A stretch of 64,000 bases of DNA. Source: Guillardia theta CCMP2712 (lineage: Eukaryota; Cryptophyceae; Pyrenomonadales; Geminigeraceae). Position numbers and translations under genes: made by a program. Of this stretch, positions 45,597-57,147 are shown one piece after another (the first letter of the stretch is position 1; every line of letters starts with the position of its first letter). Where the stretch lies: NCBI RefSeq assembly GCF_000315625.1, contig NW_005434616.1, positions 434,437 to 498,436 on the forward strand, written 5' to 3'. The notes below the pieces were generated by a model. That model made no database searches. It saw nothing but the letters and a program-made list of their open reading frames with translations, and was not told where the DNA came from.

Positions 45597-48500
45597 ATGA
45601 GGCTTGAAAGCTTTGTCGACATCTTCAATGCAAACGGCGATGGTTGCATCGACGACGAGGAGCTTGAAGATCTTTTGGATCGAATGGAAGGAAAGAAACA
45701 AGCAGCCGGGAAAGAGCGCTTGCATGAAGACGAGAACGAAAGAGGAACGGCAGAGGGCGCAGAGCCGAAACTCGCTTCGGAATCAGAGTCTCATCAAGAA
45801 CTAGACATCATTCCTGATTCCGAGGAAGAGGAGGACAAGCAGGAGAAGGAGCAGGAGCGTCAGCAGGAACAGGAGCAGAAGCAGGAGCAGGATCAGGACG
45901 TCATTCCAGACTCCCAGGAAGAGGAAGCTCGCGCAGCTGACGGCGATGAAAAGCAAGACGCTCATGCGCCTGCAGAGCCTTCATCTCCTCCATTCAGCTG
46001 CACAATGCTTGTGACGTCAGACCTAGACACGGCGTTTCCTCCTATGAAGAACGAGAGGTTCTCACCAAGTCCCTTCCAGGTAGCTCTGCTGCAGCACGTG
46101 GAGCAGGTGCGGGGCCACCTGAGCCATCAGGTCGGGCTGCTAGTCATGGCGACAGCGCTGGGCAAGACGATTTTTTGCATCCTCGACATCGAAAGGCAAC
46201 TGAAGAGAAGAGAAGCGGAGCAAGGAGAGGGAGGGGAGCAAGACGAAGACGTTAGGTTTCAACAAGGCCACGAGGAAGCGCATCAAGATGGGCTGAGAGC
46301 GGATGAGGAGGGAGCCTTTGAGGAGCGTGGAAGTGATGCAGTGCTTCCATGGCGTGTTGTGACAGAGGTCGACAGAGAGATACCCGTGAAGCAGGAGCAT
46401 CTCGAGCTCATCCTTCCGCTGGGTTTCCCTGAGGTATCCTGTCGAAGGTGATTGCTCTGCTCTTGCTGCCCTCTTGGCCTAGCGCAGTCGTTTTGTGACG
46501 TGTTTCTGCAGAGCTCTGCAAGTGCGCGATCACGATCCGCACGCAGCCATTGATTGGCTCCTGTCGCTCCAGGAGGGAAAAGTTTGGGAGGAGCTAAAGG
46601 ATAACCGGGAAGGAGAGCAACGGGGCAAGAGGAGAGCTGGCGGACATTTTCTCCCAGACACGAGGGGAGGGATGAAGTTGACTTGTAGCAAGCGATCGAA
46701 GAGCGAAGGAGGAAGCAGACTGATCGACTTGAAGGGGAGGAGGGCGATGCCCCTCTGCAAGCATTTCACCTTTCTGTTTCTCGTGCACACGAGAGCGATC
46801 CGAGACGCCGCGTATGAGAAGTTTCAACGTCACTTCGTCTCTTTGGGCTATGACAGGTTGTAACAGAGAAGATCGATTCTGATCTCACCCGCTTGTTTGA
46901 AGGGCGAGTTTCTTGAACGTCAGCGAACATCTTGGCAAGGGGCAGCTCCCCGAAGAAGTTGGTTGGTGCCTTGCAGGATTGAATTCTCACGAGCTCTCAG
47001 ACGTTCAATCATGTTCTCTTCATCTTCTGCCTCTTCCAGTCGTTTGATCGTCTTCCTTCATCCGTAGTTCCTCCCTCGACCTGACGCTGCCCTGACGGCT
47101 GTTGGCACAGATAGTCGCGCGCGTGACGCACGTTTGCTTCGACGAGTGTCATCACCTCCTGGCAGAATCTTATCTCAAGATCTTTGAGACCATTCGGCAG
47201 TCGTCCAACTTGACTTACTGCCTGGTGGGCCCTTTGACGCGTCCTTGTTTTCTCTTACACGTGTGTCAGGGAATGACGGCAACTTTGCGTCATCGATCTG
47301 ACCCTCAGGTGTCTCCGACTCTCTCGAGTTGTATCACATTTACTGTCTTGTACATGTCATACACATTGTTGAATCATAGCAATCAACGAGTGATTTATGT
47401 TAAAAAATGTTCAGGGTGAAGATCTCAAGAAACTTTTTAAGGGGGTCCTCTACATTGACTTCTCTTGGATCTCTGCCAAGGTTGTTGCACACCTGTCATC
47501 TGACGGTTCTCACATATGGCAGTCTCTCGGGTTTTTCCCTTCAGTTGAATACCTCGAAGCTCTCCCGACGTTACACAACGGAGCAGGTAGACGCAAATCT
47601 GTCCCACATTTCATTTCTGTCAGATTCTCGTTTTCATGTTGGTGTAGATGCCAAGACTTATGCCCAGCTGCACGTTGACCCTTTGACATTGGCGAGGCAT
47701 CGGTGACGCTACGAGCAGGACATGTTCGTTCAGCACGGGAATGTGAGGAGATTTGTTCGAGACATGGAAACGAGCCTTACATTGATGGGCATGGGCTCAA
47801 CCGAGCAGTGGTAGCAACCTCCCTCCCCCAATCCTATCTCCTTCCTATCATTGCCTCCGTTCTTCTGTCGTTTCTAGTGCTTGACCCACTGCTGCCCGTC
47901 TCGGCTCTCATGTTCCTCGCTTCTTCTTCTTATTCCTCACATATCCATCAGCAGACGGTCGCTCACTCCTGACAACATCGTGCGCACCATCTTCGCCTAT
48001 CAGACTGCTCGCGAGGTTTCCTTGTTGCTCAGCTGGGCTGTAGCTGACGAGTAGTCGAGGCGGCTTGTCTGAGTCCTAAGAGGCGGATGCTCATCTTTGT
48101 TCAGTCTACCTTCGATGCCGACGAGGTTCTAGCGATTCTCCCAAGCTGGTGCTCAACTACAAGCCCACCAGGTGTCGCGTCTGCTCAACCGATCGGAGAG
48201 TCACGATGCCGGGGGCCTCCGACATCTCGCGATGTCCGCACATTACAAGGTTAAGCGTGAGGCCCCGGCTAGCTCCCTGCTCATCTGCCAGCAGCAAGGC
48301 GGGCGAGCCGAGCGCAATGTCGCCAAGTTTGCGTCTCGTCCAGCAGCGGGGATGGCACATGCTCTCGTGACAATCTCGATGCTCAATGAGGGATACGACT
48401 GTCCAGGTACGTGCTGACTCTCTCGCGCTTCCTCCTCACGGGTAGCAGGCGTTGACTTCGTTGTGCTCGCAAGAGTGACAGACAGTGAGGTGAGGGCGTG

Positions 48501-48976
48501 CGAGCTTGCGACGCGTCTTGCTCTTGCACTTACTCGCTTGCACTTGCGCGCGGCAGATTGTCTTTGCTCAGCAGATGGGCCGCGGGCTCCGACGTGACAC
48601 GTCGGATCCCTCCAAGGAGGTAGAAAGAGCGAGCAAGCGCGAGCAAGGAGAGGCAGCTGAAGCTGATCTTGCTCCTTCAGGTCACCATCCTCGACCTTGC
48701 ACTGAACCTGCGCAGACGGTGAAGTCGATGACGCCTGTTCCTGTGCCTTTCCTGATAGGACTTTACAGCTGGAAACGCCTCATGGGCGAACTGCCTGACT
48801 CAATCGTCCACGAGATGATCAAGGCATGCCTGCGACTTCTGCCTGCTCCCTCCCTTACCTGCTCCCTCCCTTACCTGCTCCCTCCCTTCCCTGCTCCCTC
48901 CTATTCCAACGCTTCTGTTGCGCTTCTATCGGGTAAGACTTGGGTAACTAGTCTATGCAGAGCTTCTGGCATGTGA
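45597..48976 (+). CDS. EF-hand plus DECH-box superfamily 2 helicase
   Basis: The start is ATG 45597. Residues 5-30 form an EF-hand loop (FNANGDGCIDDEELEDLLDR) with Asp/Asn/Glu in binding positions. A very acidic Glu/Gln linker contains two copies of IPDS(E/Q)EEE. The helicase core then shows motif Q/I (FSPSPFQVALLQHV, VMATALGKT), motif II (VTHVCFDECHHLLAESYL), motif III (GMTATL), motif IV (RMLIFVQSTFDADEVL), motif V (MLNEGYDCPG, VDFVVLARVTDSE) and motif VI (VFAQQMGRGLRRD). A C-terminal exon reads VTILDLALNLRRRWKRL. This order matches DEAD/DEAH-like ATPases related to the type III restriction and UvrB/Res group, acting on nucleic acid. The C-terminus after about 48830 is low-complexity. Exon joins at 46860-47110 and 47420-48100 are approximate. 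Confidence 0.82.
48843..48903. repeat. 17-bp tandem repeat near helicase 3' end
   Basis: Three to four copies of CTGCTCCCTCCCTTACC, followed by a diverged copy. They lie in the last open frame of the helicase and probably mark an intron or the 3' untranslated region rather than coding sequence. Confidence 0.75.
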
Positions 48977-49061
48977 CAAATTTTGTCGGACACACGACAA
49001 AGTTATGAGATAGCAGCACATGGCAGATTTTACAGTATCTCAACCATATCACACTTTTTCC

Positions 49062-51119
49062 TTACTTAGGGACTACCAGGTTGTCGATACCGGAAACAAC
49101 CTTGGCTGAAATAATCTTGTCGCCGACCTGTAAATAAATTTTCAACGTCAATCAAACCATAGCGGGTGTCACTTGTGAATTTACCTCGACATTTGAGAGA
49201 AGGCGGTTTCCTTCCACAACGTAACTGCCCTCTGAATCAGTCCGACTTGAAGCTCGTGGCATAATACCTCACCCGAAAGTGCTGAACCTGCCGTCCATCA
49301 GATTTCTCCCAGCGGTGGTCAATTCAGGATCGAAGAGCAGGAAGAAGAACTGGCGTAATCGGAACTCGTCATCTCGCTGCTCAGATGAAGGCACACAGCA
49401 TACTTGCGTAGACGCATCGTTGGCATTATCTTCGGATCTTGCCATGGCTAGGGTGCCGTAGACAGAGAAGGGCAACTGCAAGACGATCAGAAATTATCCT
49501 GCATGCACCTTGTTTCCTCACCTTGGGCTGAGCTAGAGGGCGGCCGTCATCCTCAAGAGTTGTCTGCATCCTCCTTTGTCAGCTTGCCGTGTTGATTGCA
49601 AGGATCACGAGGTACCTCGTAGGTTGGCTCCTTGTCTCCTTCAGCGAACACCTCAAGCGGCAGCGTTCTTACGGATCTATCCATCCTGTGAGCCGCACAA
49701 CACCACCTCTCTTCCTCCGCTACCCGTCGGAGTTCTTAAAACCATGCACGCCCTCAGTGTTCTCCGGCTCAGGATCGCCAGTTTGAACAACAAAACCATC
49801 GGAGCGCTGTAGGCAATTAGAAGTGAACACAACCAAAACTGACAACATACCTGGATAGACATTCCGTTATAAAATCCTCTGTTTACCTACTTAATATGTC
49901 AATTGAAATATGGGTTCATGTTTGTACAGATTCACCAGATCCACAAAGGCCCCAGCGTTGATAGGAGCAGTGTAACCATCGCAAACAACTCGAAACACTG
50001 CTTGGTCGTAAACCGTTCCTGTAACAACAACCAAGAAGTCATTAACGAGCTCACTGAAATTCATAGAAGCGAAGCCCCACCATCGACATCAAACTTGGCA
50101 CCGTCAGCTGCTTTCTTGACTGTCATCTCCACTACGGCTCTTCCCTAAACGAGATGGTGAACGCCGAGACCCCGACAAGACAGTATATATTCAGCCTCGC
50201 ACTTGTTACCTTGAGCTGAGGAAGCTTGGCATATTCTTTCGGAATCCTGAGACAAGGTTATGCCGTTTAGGGAGCGAAGCGTAGTCCTCACTGATAAGGA
50301 AAGTCCTTGATCATAAGCTGCTCCAGCAATCCAATCTTGTCAAGGGCCGCTCGTTTTGCTTTCTCAACAACTGCAACATCTTGTGTTTCCACGCTTTTGA
50401 CGACATTTTCCAAGCTGCTCTTTACTTCATCAAGCAACGCCTTGCCCTCAGCTTGACGATCAGAAGAAACGTCCTGAATGGAATTAACGGCAACGCAATG
50501 AGAATAATTGTTCGTCAACCTTCAGAATGGCATCAGATTTGGTCGTGACGACATTCAGGGCCTTCCTAGAGTATCCAAGAATCTTGCTCCACCTCTCGCC
50601 CCTGATCTCTCGGAAAGCTTTGTCCATCTTCATCTCGAGTTCAGCCTGTCCAGAAATAAGGTCGTAGACCTGAACGCGAGACAAGAACTATCCTACCTGC
50701 GCTTCTCGGATGGGATTCTTTGGATTGATAGGAAGTGAAAGTCGGAGGATAGACTCCGGGTCCTTGTTGGCATCAACTGAAGGGGCTCCACGAGTGACCT
50801 TGGACGACGTGGCTCCTTGCGCATAAGCTGTGCCTCCATAGGACACAGGGGAATCTGGCGTAACCATGCCCGGGGAAAGAATCAACGAGGCTCCAAGAAT
50901 GCCAGAGAAGATCATGTTGGAGATGCTCGAAAGTTTAGCTTCCAAGGTGTCCTGAGGCTTGGCAGACATCAAGATCGATGGTCTTGCTGACCTCAAGGGG
51001 CTCATCGTTCCGTGTGAACGAAGCTTCAAACAAGACGGAGCGAAGCAAAAGCAGGGCGAAACAAGCAGGACCAGTGCAGCCTGAAGGGCCAGAAGCGTAC
51101 GACCTTGAACCATGAACAT
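49062..51119 (-). CDS. CYP38: Thylakoid-lumen cyclophilin CYP38/TLP40
   Basis: CYP38/T LP40 is a lumenal protein with a cyclophilin fold that helps assemble and repair photosystem II. The start is ATG 51119. Residues 1-25 form a signal peptide (MFMVQGRTLLALQAALVLLV then SPCFC), followed by Phe-26 (FAPSCLKLRSHG), the hallmark start of a transit peptide in red-lineage secondary plastids. A hydrophobic lumen-transfer segment ends at GGTAYA. The helical N-terminal domain (ILRLSLPINPKNPIREAQ, then ELEMKMDKAFREIRGERWSK) is followed by the cyclophilin part, GRAVVEMTVKKAADGAKFDV, YTAPINAGAFVDLVN, LPFSVYGTLAMARSEDNAN and FDPELTTAGRNLMDGRFSTF, ending GIDNLVVPK. Motifs match CYP38 rather than canonical cyclophilin A. 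Multiple short introns. It is tail to tail with the helicase. Confidence 0.93.
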
Positions 51120-52634
51120 GATACAAGAGATCGTGAAGCAACCTACACAAACGTGAGGACAAGGAGATGCTGCTTGTAAGCCTAGTGATTGCGATAGTAG
51201 AAAAGCTGGTGCATCGGAGATACGCACACAGCGATCTAACGCGATAATAAAACAGTGGCAACGACAATCGAGTTGAAGATGATGAAAGAGAAGGAAACAA
51301 CATGAGATTCGGAAGCAACAGCCCGGATGGTTTGAGAGAGTTGGACGGAGCCATGGATCACAAGCAGGGGGATCAGACACATGTGAGAGAAGATCCGAAC
51401 GAGAAGAAATAGAAACATCAAGATCCAAACGGGAAGAATAGAAACATGATGAGGAAAAGAAACAGTGATAGACGTAGAGGCATGCAGATCAGCGAGGTTT
51501 ATGAATTGGATTAGGATGGTCAGAAGAAAGCGCACCAAAGAAGTGGAAGGGAAGGAGAAAGAGAAGAAAGGAGTGAGGGAATGGGGAAGGATAGAGACCA
51601 AAAAGGAGAACGAGGAGAGAGAGGATTCAGATGATGAAGCATAACTCGCCAAACGTCATGACAAACAGCATGAGATCCCGTTCGGCGCTTTCGCGGCATG
51701 GTGTAAGGGTGTAAAAGGATCGAGATCGTAGTGGGGGGTGGGTAGGAGTGAGGGTGAGAGTGTATGGAAAGGGGGGTATCAAATACTGTGAAGGAGGGGT
51801 ACTGTAATACAAACCTTGTGCAGACTCATGGGTGGGGTCTTTCTGAGCCATGACGGGGTGGTTTTCCTGGAACACTTATAGGTCCGACAAGGATTTCTGG
51901 GGTGGGGTAGTAGATGACGTATGAGGGGGGTGTATCTCATGATTTCCTTGCCAACGATTATTTTCGTGGGTCCCCTTTTTTTCACACTATTTATTTCATT
52001 ATAAAGTAAATTTCAAAATTGTGAGACAAAGAATAAAGAAATTCAACTTTTTGTTGCAAATTATCAATCTGTGAAATTTTCTTTTTTTTTGCTGACCACA
52101 TATAAAGACCTGGTAGGGGTGGTGGGTCTGAACTTTCGCTCACGAGTATCTCCGATGATATATCTCAGTTCCTTCAGGATACTTTGGCCCTACTTGGACT
52201 TGTGCATATTTTACTGCCTCAAATTGTACAACAATAGCGAGCTGAGGTGAGCTCGAGCTCTATGCGATGGGACCCAACCATGGCCAGGTGTTGAGTAGGG
52301 CAGACGAAGATGAGGGAAGAGCTGGGGAGAAGCCGAACAAGGGTCGAGAAGCGTAGAAAGAAAAGATATGAGGACTGAGAAATGAAAGATGAGATGTGAA
52401 GATGATGAACGGGGAACTAAAACAAAACGATGACAGTAAGATTGTATGGAGGTCTTTGCGAGAGGGGATTGAGAGGAGAAGTTAGCGTTGAGCAAATATA
52501 ATTTTGAGAAGGTCACAGCATGTGGACACATCTGAAGATTGAAGGGAACTATCTGATTGTTGATGAAGAGAAGGAAGTTCTGGCATGTGGAAGCAACATG
52601 AAATGATTCGGTTTTCTTGGCCAGGTTCTTGGAA
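51120..52634. other. Divergent spacer with GGGGTA island and AT tract
   Basis: No gene is seen in 1.5 kb. From about 51720 to 51950 the plus strand repeats GGGGGGTATC, GGGGTACTG, GGGGTAG and GGGGTGTA. An AT-rich tract (ATTTATTTCATTATAAAGTA, AAATTTCAAAATTG) follows at about 51960-52100. The parts nearer each gene (51120-51700, 52110-52634) are unremarkable and presumably hold leaders and promoters. Confidence 0.6.
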
Positions 52635-54304
52635 ATGAGCAACCAGATCAAGAAAGTTGGGGTGATCGGAGGAGGAATTGGCGGAATGGCGCTTGCTGCT
52701 GCTCTAGTACGGAAGGGGATCGACGTCTCTGTGTATGAGAGAGATGCGGCAATGGAGTCGAGAAGTCAAGGCTATGGGCTTACCATGCAGCAAGGGGGCA
52801 AAGCCCTCAAGGAGCTCGGGATCACAATGAAAGGCATTAGCTCAATCTGCCACTACTCTCTCCTACCAGACGGAGAAGTCATCGGATGGTATGGGCGACA
52901 ATGGCGGAGCGCGGAAGGGAGCAGGAAAGAAGAGCTTTGTTGGAAATGCAAGGGCACGACGTGGAAGCCGCAGAAAAACAAGGACGCTAAGGCAGGGAAG
53001 CCCAAGACAACGTGTACGGTTTGTGCGGGCACGGGAAGGATGAATGCAGAAACCATTTACAATGTACATATTCCTCGTCAACAACTTCGCGCTGAGTTGT
53101 TCGCTCAGTTGCCTGCTGGGGTTGTGAAGTGGGGGCATCAATTCGTGAGGTTCGAAGAGGATTCAACCCAGGGAGACGTCATTATTCATTTCGGCAATGA
53201 TGTCCCTTCTGATCGCGTTTCAATCTTGGTGGCAGCTGATGGAATATATTCAGGTGTTAAGATGCAGATACTACAAGAATTCCTGGACAAGTCTAACAAT
53301 GACAACACACGCATTGACGAACTCGCAGACATCCTCTCGTCTCATCCGCGAGATGATCTCATTAGCACCCCCCCAGCGAGATGCATCTCAGTGAGAGATT
53401 TTGAAGACAAAGCTTCTCAGCACTATCTGATGCCATTGAAGGTGATAGTAATCTTGGGCATTACCAACGTACATCACCCTCTCTTGAAGCAAAGAGTCTT
53501 TCAAACCTTGAATGGAGAGACTCGCATCTACGTTATGCCTTTCTGTGAAGGAAATCCTTATGAGACTATGTGGCAGCTCTCGTTCCCATACCCCCAAAGT
53601 TCCGACGGCTCAGAGCCCACAGACTTGTCTCCTTCCAGCTTGAAGCGCATGGCGCTGGAGCGCTGTAAAGACTGGCATAGGCCAATACCAGAGCTGATTG
53701 AGAGCACGAAGCTCGAGGGGTTGACGGGTTACCCAGCCTTCGACGCGGATCTCCGCCTCCTCCAGCACACGCTGCGCCAGCTCCGAGATCGTCGTTCGAG
53801 GGTCACCCTGCTCGGAGATGCAGCTCATCCCATGTCACCCTTCAAAGGTCAGGGGGCCAACCAAGCTCTTCTTGACGCTGTCAGCTTGGCTCGCTTCTTG
53901 TCTCTGAGCGACTGGGCCGGAAAGAGGGAGGGAGATGGAAACGGAGAAGGCTGTGGGAAACGAGACCTGCACGACTACTTGAAGGGTTGTGGGAGGGCCT
54001 CCATGTGCTTGTCGGACGCATTGGGCTCCTATGAGGAAGAGATGATGCAGAGGAGCAGGAAGAAGGTCAGCATCTGCTGCTCGGCCTTCGCCTCACTCGT
54101 CACAGGTCGTCGCCTCTCGCGATGCTGCCAGGGTTTTGCATTCGCCTGCCGCTTGCGCCAAGTGAGATGAATTCTGAAATGATAGAGCTGACGGAGCTGT
54201 ACAGGACTAATTGCGTGAGGGCGAGTGCTGCTCTTGCTGCAGAAGGGTTCGAAAACGATCCAGAGGTTACTTGGATGGAATGGCATGTGAATGAAGTGAC
54301 TTGA
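52635..54304 (+). CDS. FAD-dependent monooxygenase with inserted zinc-binding CxxC pair
   Basis: This is a flavoprotein hydroxylase of the salicylate hydroxylase / zeaxanthin epoxidase family, using NAD(P)H and O2. Exons 52635-54065, 54106-54161 and 54205-54304 give 528 residues. The FAD-binding GxGxxG is at residues 7-20 (KVGVIGGGIGGMALAAALV), with the acidic ribose-binding end VYERD. The second FAD motif is VTLLGDAAHPMSPFKGQGAN. Between strands, residues 101-132 hold CWKCKGTTW and CTVCAGTG, two CxxC knuckles of the DnaJ zinc-finger type (CxxCxGxG), which are not part of the usual fold. It has no signal peptide, so it is probably cytosolic. The spliced C-terminal end (VVASRDAARVLHS, then ending WMEWHVNEVT) fits the family tail. 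The substrate is unknown. Confidence 0.88.
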
Positions 54305-54541
54305 TGCTTTACAAGGGACTTGCTAAAAGAACAGCGATTACAGAAGAAGAGCTCTTGCTGGCACGAGACGAGATCAGAAGACTGATATCACAGTAATGAA
54401 TGTCTACCTTTGAACTACTTCATGCGTTGTCCTCGGAGGAGTTTCGGTGAACCTACAAAGCCAATAAGAATAGCAGACGCTGACGCACTAGCAAATTCCT
54501 TCCAACTTCCAGTATCATAGTTGATCTCCAGCAAGATGCTC

Positions 54542-55403
54542 TCAATCTTTCCATCCAGCCTCTCCGATCGCAGCCTGCTCCATCATGATTTTGTGCTCGA
54601 GTAAGCGAGGCGAATCTCTCACGTAAAGCTGAGAAGCGGCGGCTGATCAGGGAACGGATTGACTCGCACGCCGCGGATGAAATCAATGATCGCACGCTTA
54701 GCCCCCTGACATAGGTCCGCCTGTCAGAAGAATCTTCCATCTCCACTCCTCGTCTTCCCAGCCCTGAATCCTCCAGCTCCTTCTCCCTCTCCTCATCATC
54801 AAATGCAAAAAGATCATTCGCAAGTTCGCGCCCTCTGCTAATATTCTACGCTGCAGTTCAAATGCCGTCACCTCGTTCAAGTGTCGAGAGGTTTCGACGA
54901 GCTCGATCAGGCCAGGGACAGTTTTGAGCTGGATTTCTGTTAGACGTTTTGCATATCATGCGATTCATGTACTTGTTTCTTCCATAGCGCTACGCTCTCT
55001 CCCGGAGGAGCAGCAGGAGGATTATCAGCTGGAGCACTAATTAGTATGCTGCGTTGTCTCACATGCAATGAGCTACTCGCAGGGGCGTCAGAAAAGCTCT
55101 CAGGCTTAGAAGCTGATCCGCTATCTTCTGCTGCGATCCTCTCAGATTTCCTCTCCCTCATCCTCTTATTCCTCCTCCAGACATGACCTTCTTTGGCAAG
55201 AGCTTGCTCCGCTAAGTGTATCTCGTCAAACACAAGACCAAGGGTGTTTGCATTAGCTCACCACCGGCACTTGCTGCATCATTCACTCTGTGCTTCTTTT
55301 GCTTCCCTCCCTCCTCCTCGTTTTGATTTTTCTTGCCCCTAGATCGCTTGCCTGAAGGAGCCTTCCACAAAAGACTCAGTCGCGAGCCTCGTCGAAAGAG
55401 CAT
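54542..55403 (-). CDS. Unknown basic protein, multi-exon
   Basis: The probable start is ATG 55403 (MLFRRGSRLSLLWKAPSGKR). A lysine-rich segment follows (RGKKNQNEEEGGKQKKHRV), then a 50-nt intron leading to EQALAKEGHVWRRNKRMRER. After a Ser/Pro-rich part, a splice joins GESVALWKKQLKTVPGLIEL to VETSRHLNE. Later exons read RELANDLFAFDDEEREKELE, ADLCQGAKRAIIDFIRGVRV, NPFPDQPPLLSF and KIMMEQAAIGEAGWKD, ending at 54542. Two joins (about 54715 and 54830) were not resolved. No family was recognised. The stop is 238 bp from the end of the monooxygenase gene, tail to tail. Confidence 0.5.
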
Positions 55404-55887
55404 TCACATACTTGAGCCTCATCGGTTGTCTTGTCGTTTTCTTCATCGACTTCTTCCACGAGGACTTGCCTGCACTCATACACATCACAAGGCGATCAGA
55501 CATGTTTCAAGGCAGCACAAAATATCAGTGTGGCGGGGGATGCCAACTGAAGTAGTTCGCTGCGGGGCAGTGAGATGTAGACTTCAGGGGTACTGTTCCT
55601 CAAACCTGTGTTCCTTCCCACCAGTTTGCTTCAGTCCGAGGTCTCGGCGTTATTGCCTTTGGAAACGCCGCATTTTGCCCACTCACGCTGAAACTGTGCT
55701 CTCTTGCCTCGCGATCTTTCCTAAACGACCTGTTTCAAAAATACGAAGGTTTCTTTGCAACACACGATTTACATCTCATCTTTGGTTTGTGGTTTGATGT
55801 CAAAAAGCCCCCTCTTCTTGAATCTTTCATGAAAATTTTCGGGTCTTCGCAGTTCGTCATGGTTCGACCTGATCAGCATTGCAGTCC
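55404..55887. other. Spacer, nothing recognised
   Basis: About 480 bp between two minus-strand genes. No repeat, island or convincing frame was seen. It probably holds the promoter of the 54542-55403 gene and the 3' end of the next one. Confidence 0.5.
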
Positions 55888-56822
55888 TCACCTCAAACAA
55901 TGAGAAGTGTCTATGCAAGAGACTTTCCAGTTCTCATCGCTCAGGTCTGACAACAACGTGAGTTCAAGGAACAAATCAAGAGTTGATACCAAGAGCACGA
56001 TTATCGATGCTGAGGAATCGTTTTTGCAACGAGGTGATCCCCTTCAAGCTGTTCTTTGCCTCCGATGTGCTCAACATGTTCGAAAGAGAGGTGCCGATAT
56101 CGTCCATCTGTTTCTTGTCCAACCGAATCCTATTGGCTGAGACTATGTCGCTCATCAGCGTACCCGTGAGCTTCACCTGCTCACTTTCAGCATGCGCGTC
56201 TGATCTCTGCTGCTCATATACCCAATCGTCATCGTCTTTGGCCGCACAGTGCAATACAGCCCTGCACGATAGGATTTACATATAACACGTGATGGACATT
56301 TAGCTGACTTGAATGCATCTTCAAGCTGCTGCAAGTCCTCTCCTTTTCTTGCACCGGTCTGACAGCATGTCATGTGAAGCAGCAATACTTGAGCGTTCGA
56401 ACCATTGCGAGAAGCAATCGTAACTTGACCGGTTGTTCTATCTTCTTCCACTTGCTTTCATCCGCTAACTGTCCAACCTTCGTTAGTGGGGTAACAGCAA
56501 TTTTGTTACGTGCCTGCGTCAGCACTTTCGAATTCAATGCCGAAGAAACTCTATCAGCTGTCAAGAAACAACACCATCAAACCAACCTTCGTGTGGCAAG
56601 AGAGTGGAGAAAGTCTTTATTGAAAGAAAATGAGGAAAAGGTTGAGGATGAAAATGAATGTAATGATAGGTAGAAGGGATGGAGGGGATGAAGGCAAGCA
56701 AGGAGGAGGATTCGCAGAGGGCAAGAAGGAAGAAGGAGAACAGGAAGGAGGAGACGGATCTTGCCTGTCCACGAAGTGCTGACCCTCTCTGCCAGCCACA
56801 CGCTCCAGTCTCGTTCTTCCAT
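55888..56822 (-). CDS. Unknown small protein, multi-exon
   Basis: The start is ATG 56822 (MEERDWSVWLAERVSTSWT). An intron of about 200 nt (GTAAGATCC to TTGACAG) joins in phase to ADRVSSALNSKVLTQARNKI, then LADESKWKKIEQP. Later exons read GARKGEDLQQLEDAFKSAK, DDDDWVYEQQRSDAHAESEQ, VKLTGTLMSDIVSANRIRLD and DIGTSLSNMLSTSEAKNSLK. After a 45-nt intron it ends with LDLSDENWKVSCIDTSHCLR at 55888. The composition is hydrophilic and helical, without membrane segments. No family was recognised. The exon boundary near 56450 is uncertain. Confidence 0.55.
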
Positions 56823-57147
56823 GTCCGCTGTTCGCTACAAAACTTTTCTGTAGACAAAATTGAAATCATAAAATCGAGTTCTCTGGGGCTAAAATTTATA
56901 TCAAATTCTATGTTTTATTTTGAAAATTCAAACTCGATATCGCAGTGAAGGGAGAATTGCCATTGGGTAGGGCAAGGAGATAGGTCGATAGGATCGCTCT
57001 CCATTGCTCCACCTTGGCCCAGCTTGCGTGGGTGTTACTTGTCACGTGATACTCCTTTGATGTGCGTTTCTTGCTTTGTTACATCACTTTGATATCGGTT
57101 CTTTCTGTGCGACATCATTTCTTGCTCTCAACTATGTAACAAGGGCT
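56823..57147. other. Spacer with AT-rich tract
   Basis: An AT-rich stretch at about 56855-56945 (AAAATTTATATCAAATTC, TTTTGAAAATTC) resembles the AT tracts of the other 5' spacers, but no TACCCC run accompanies it. No gene is seen. Confidence 0.5.
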
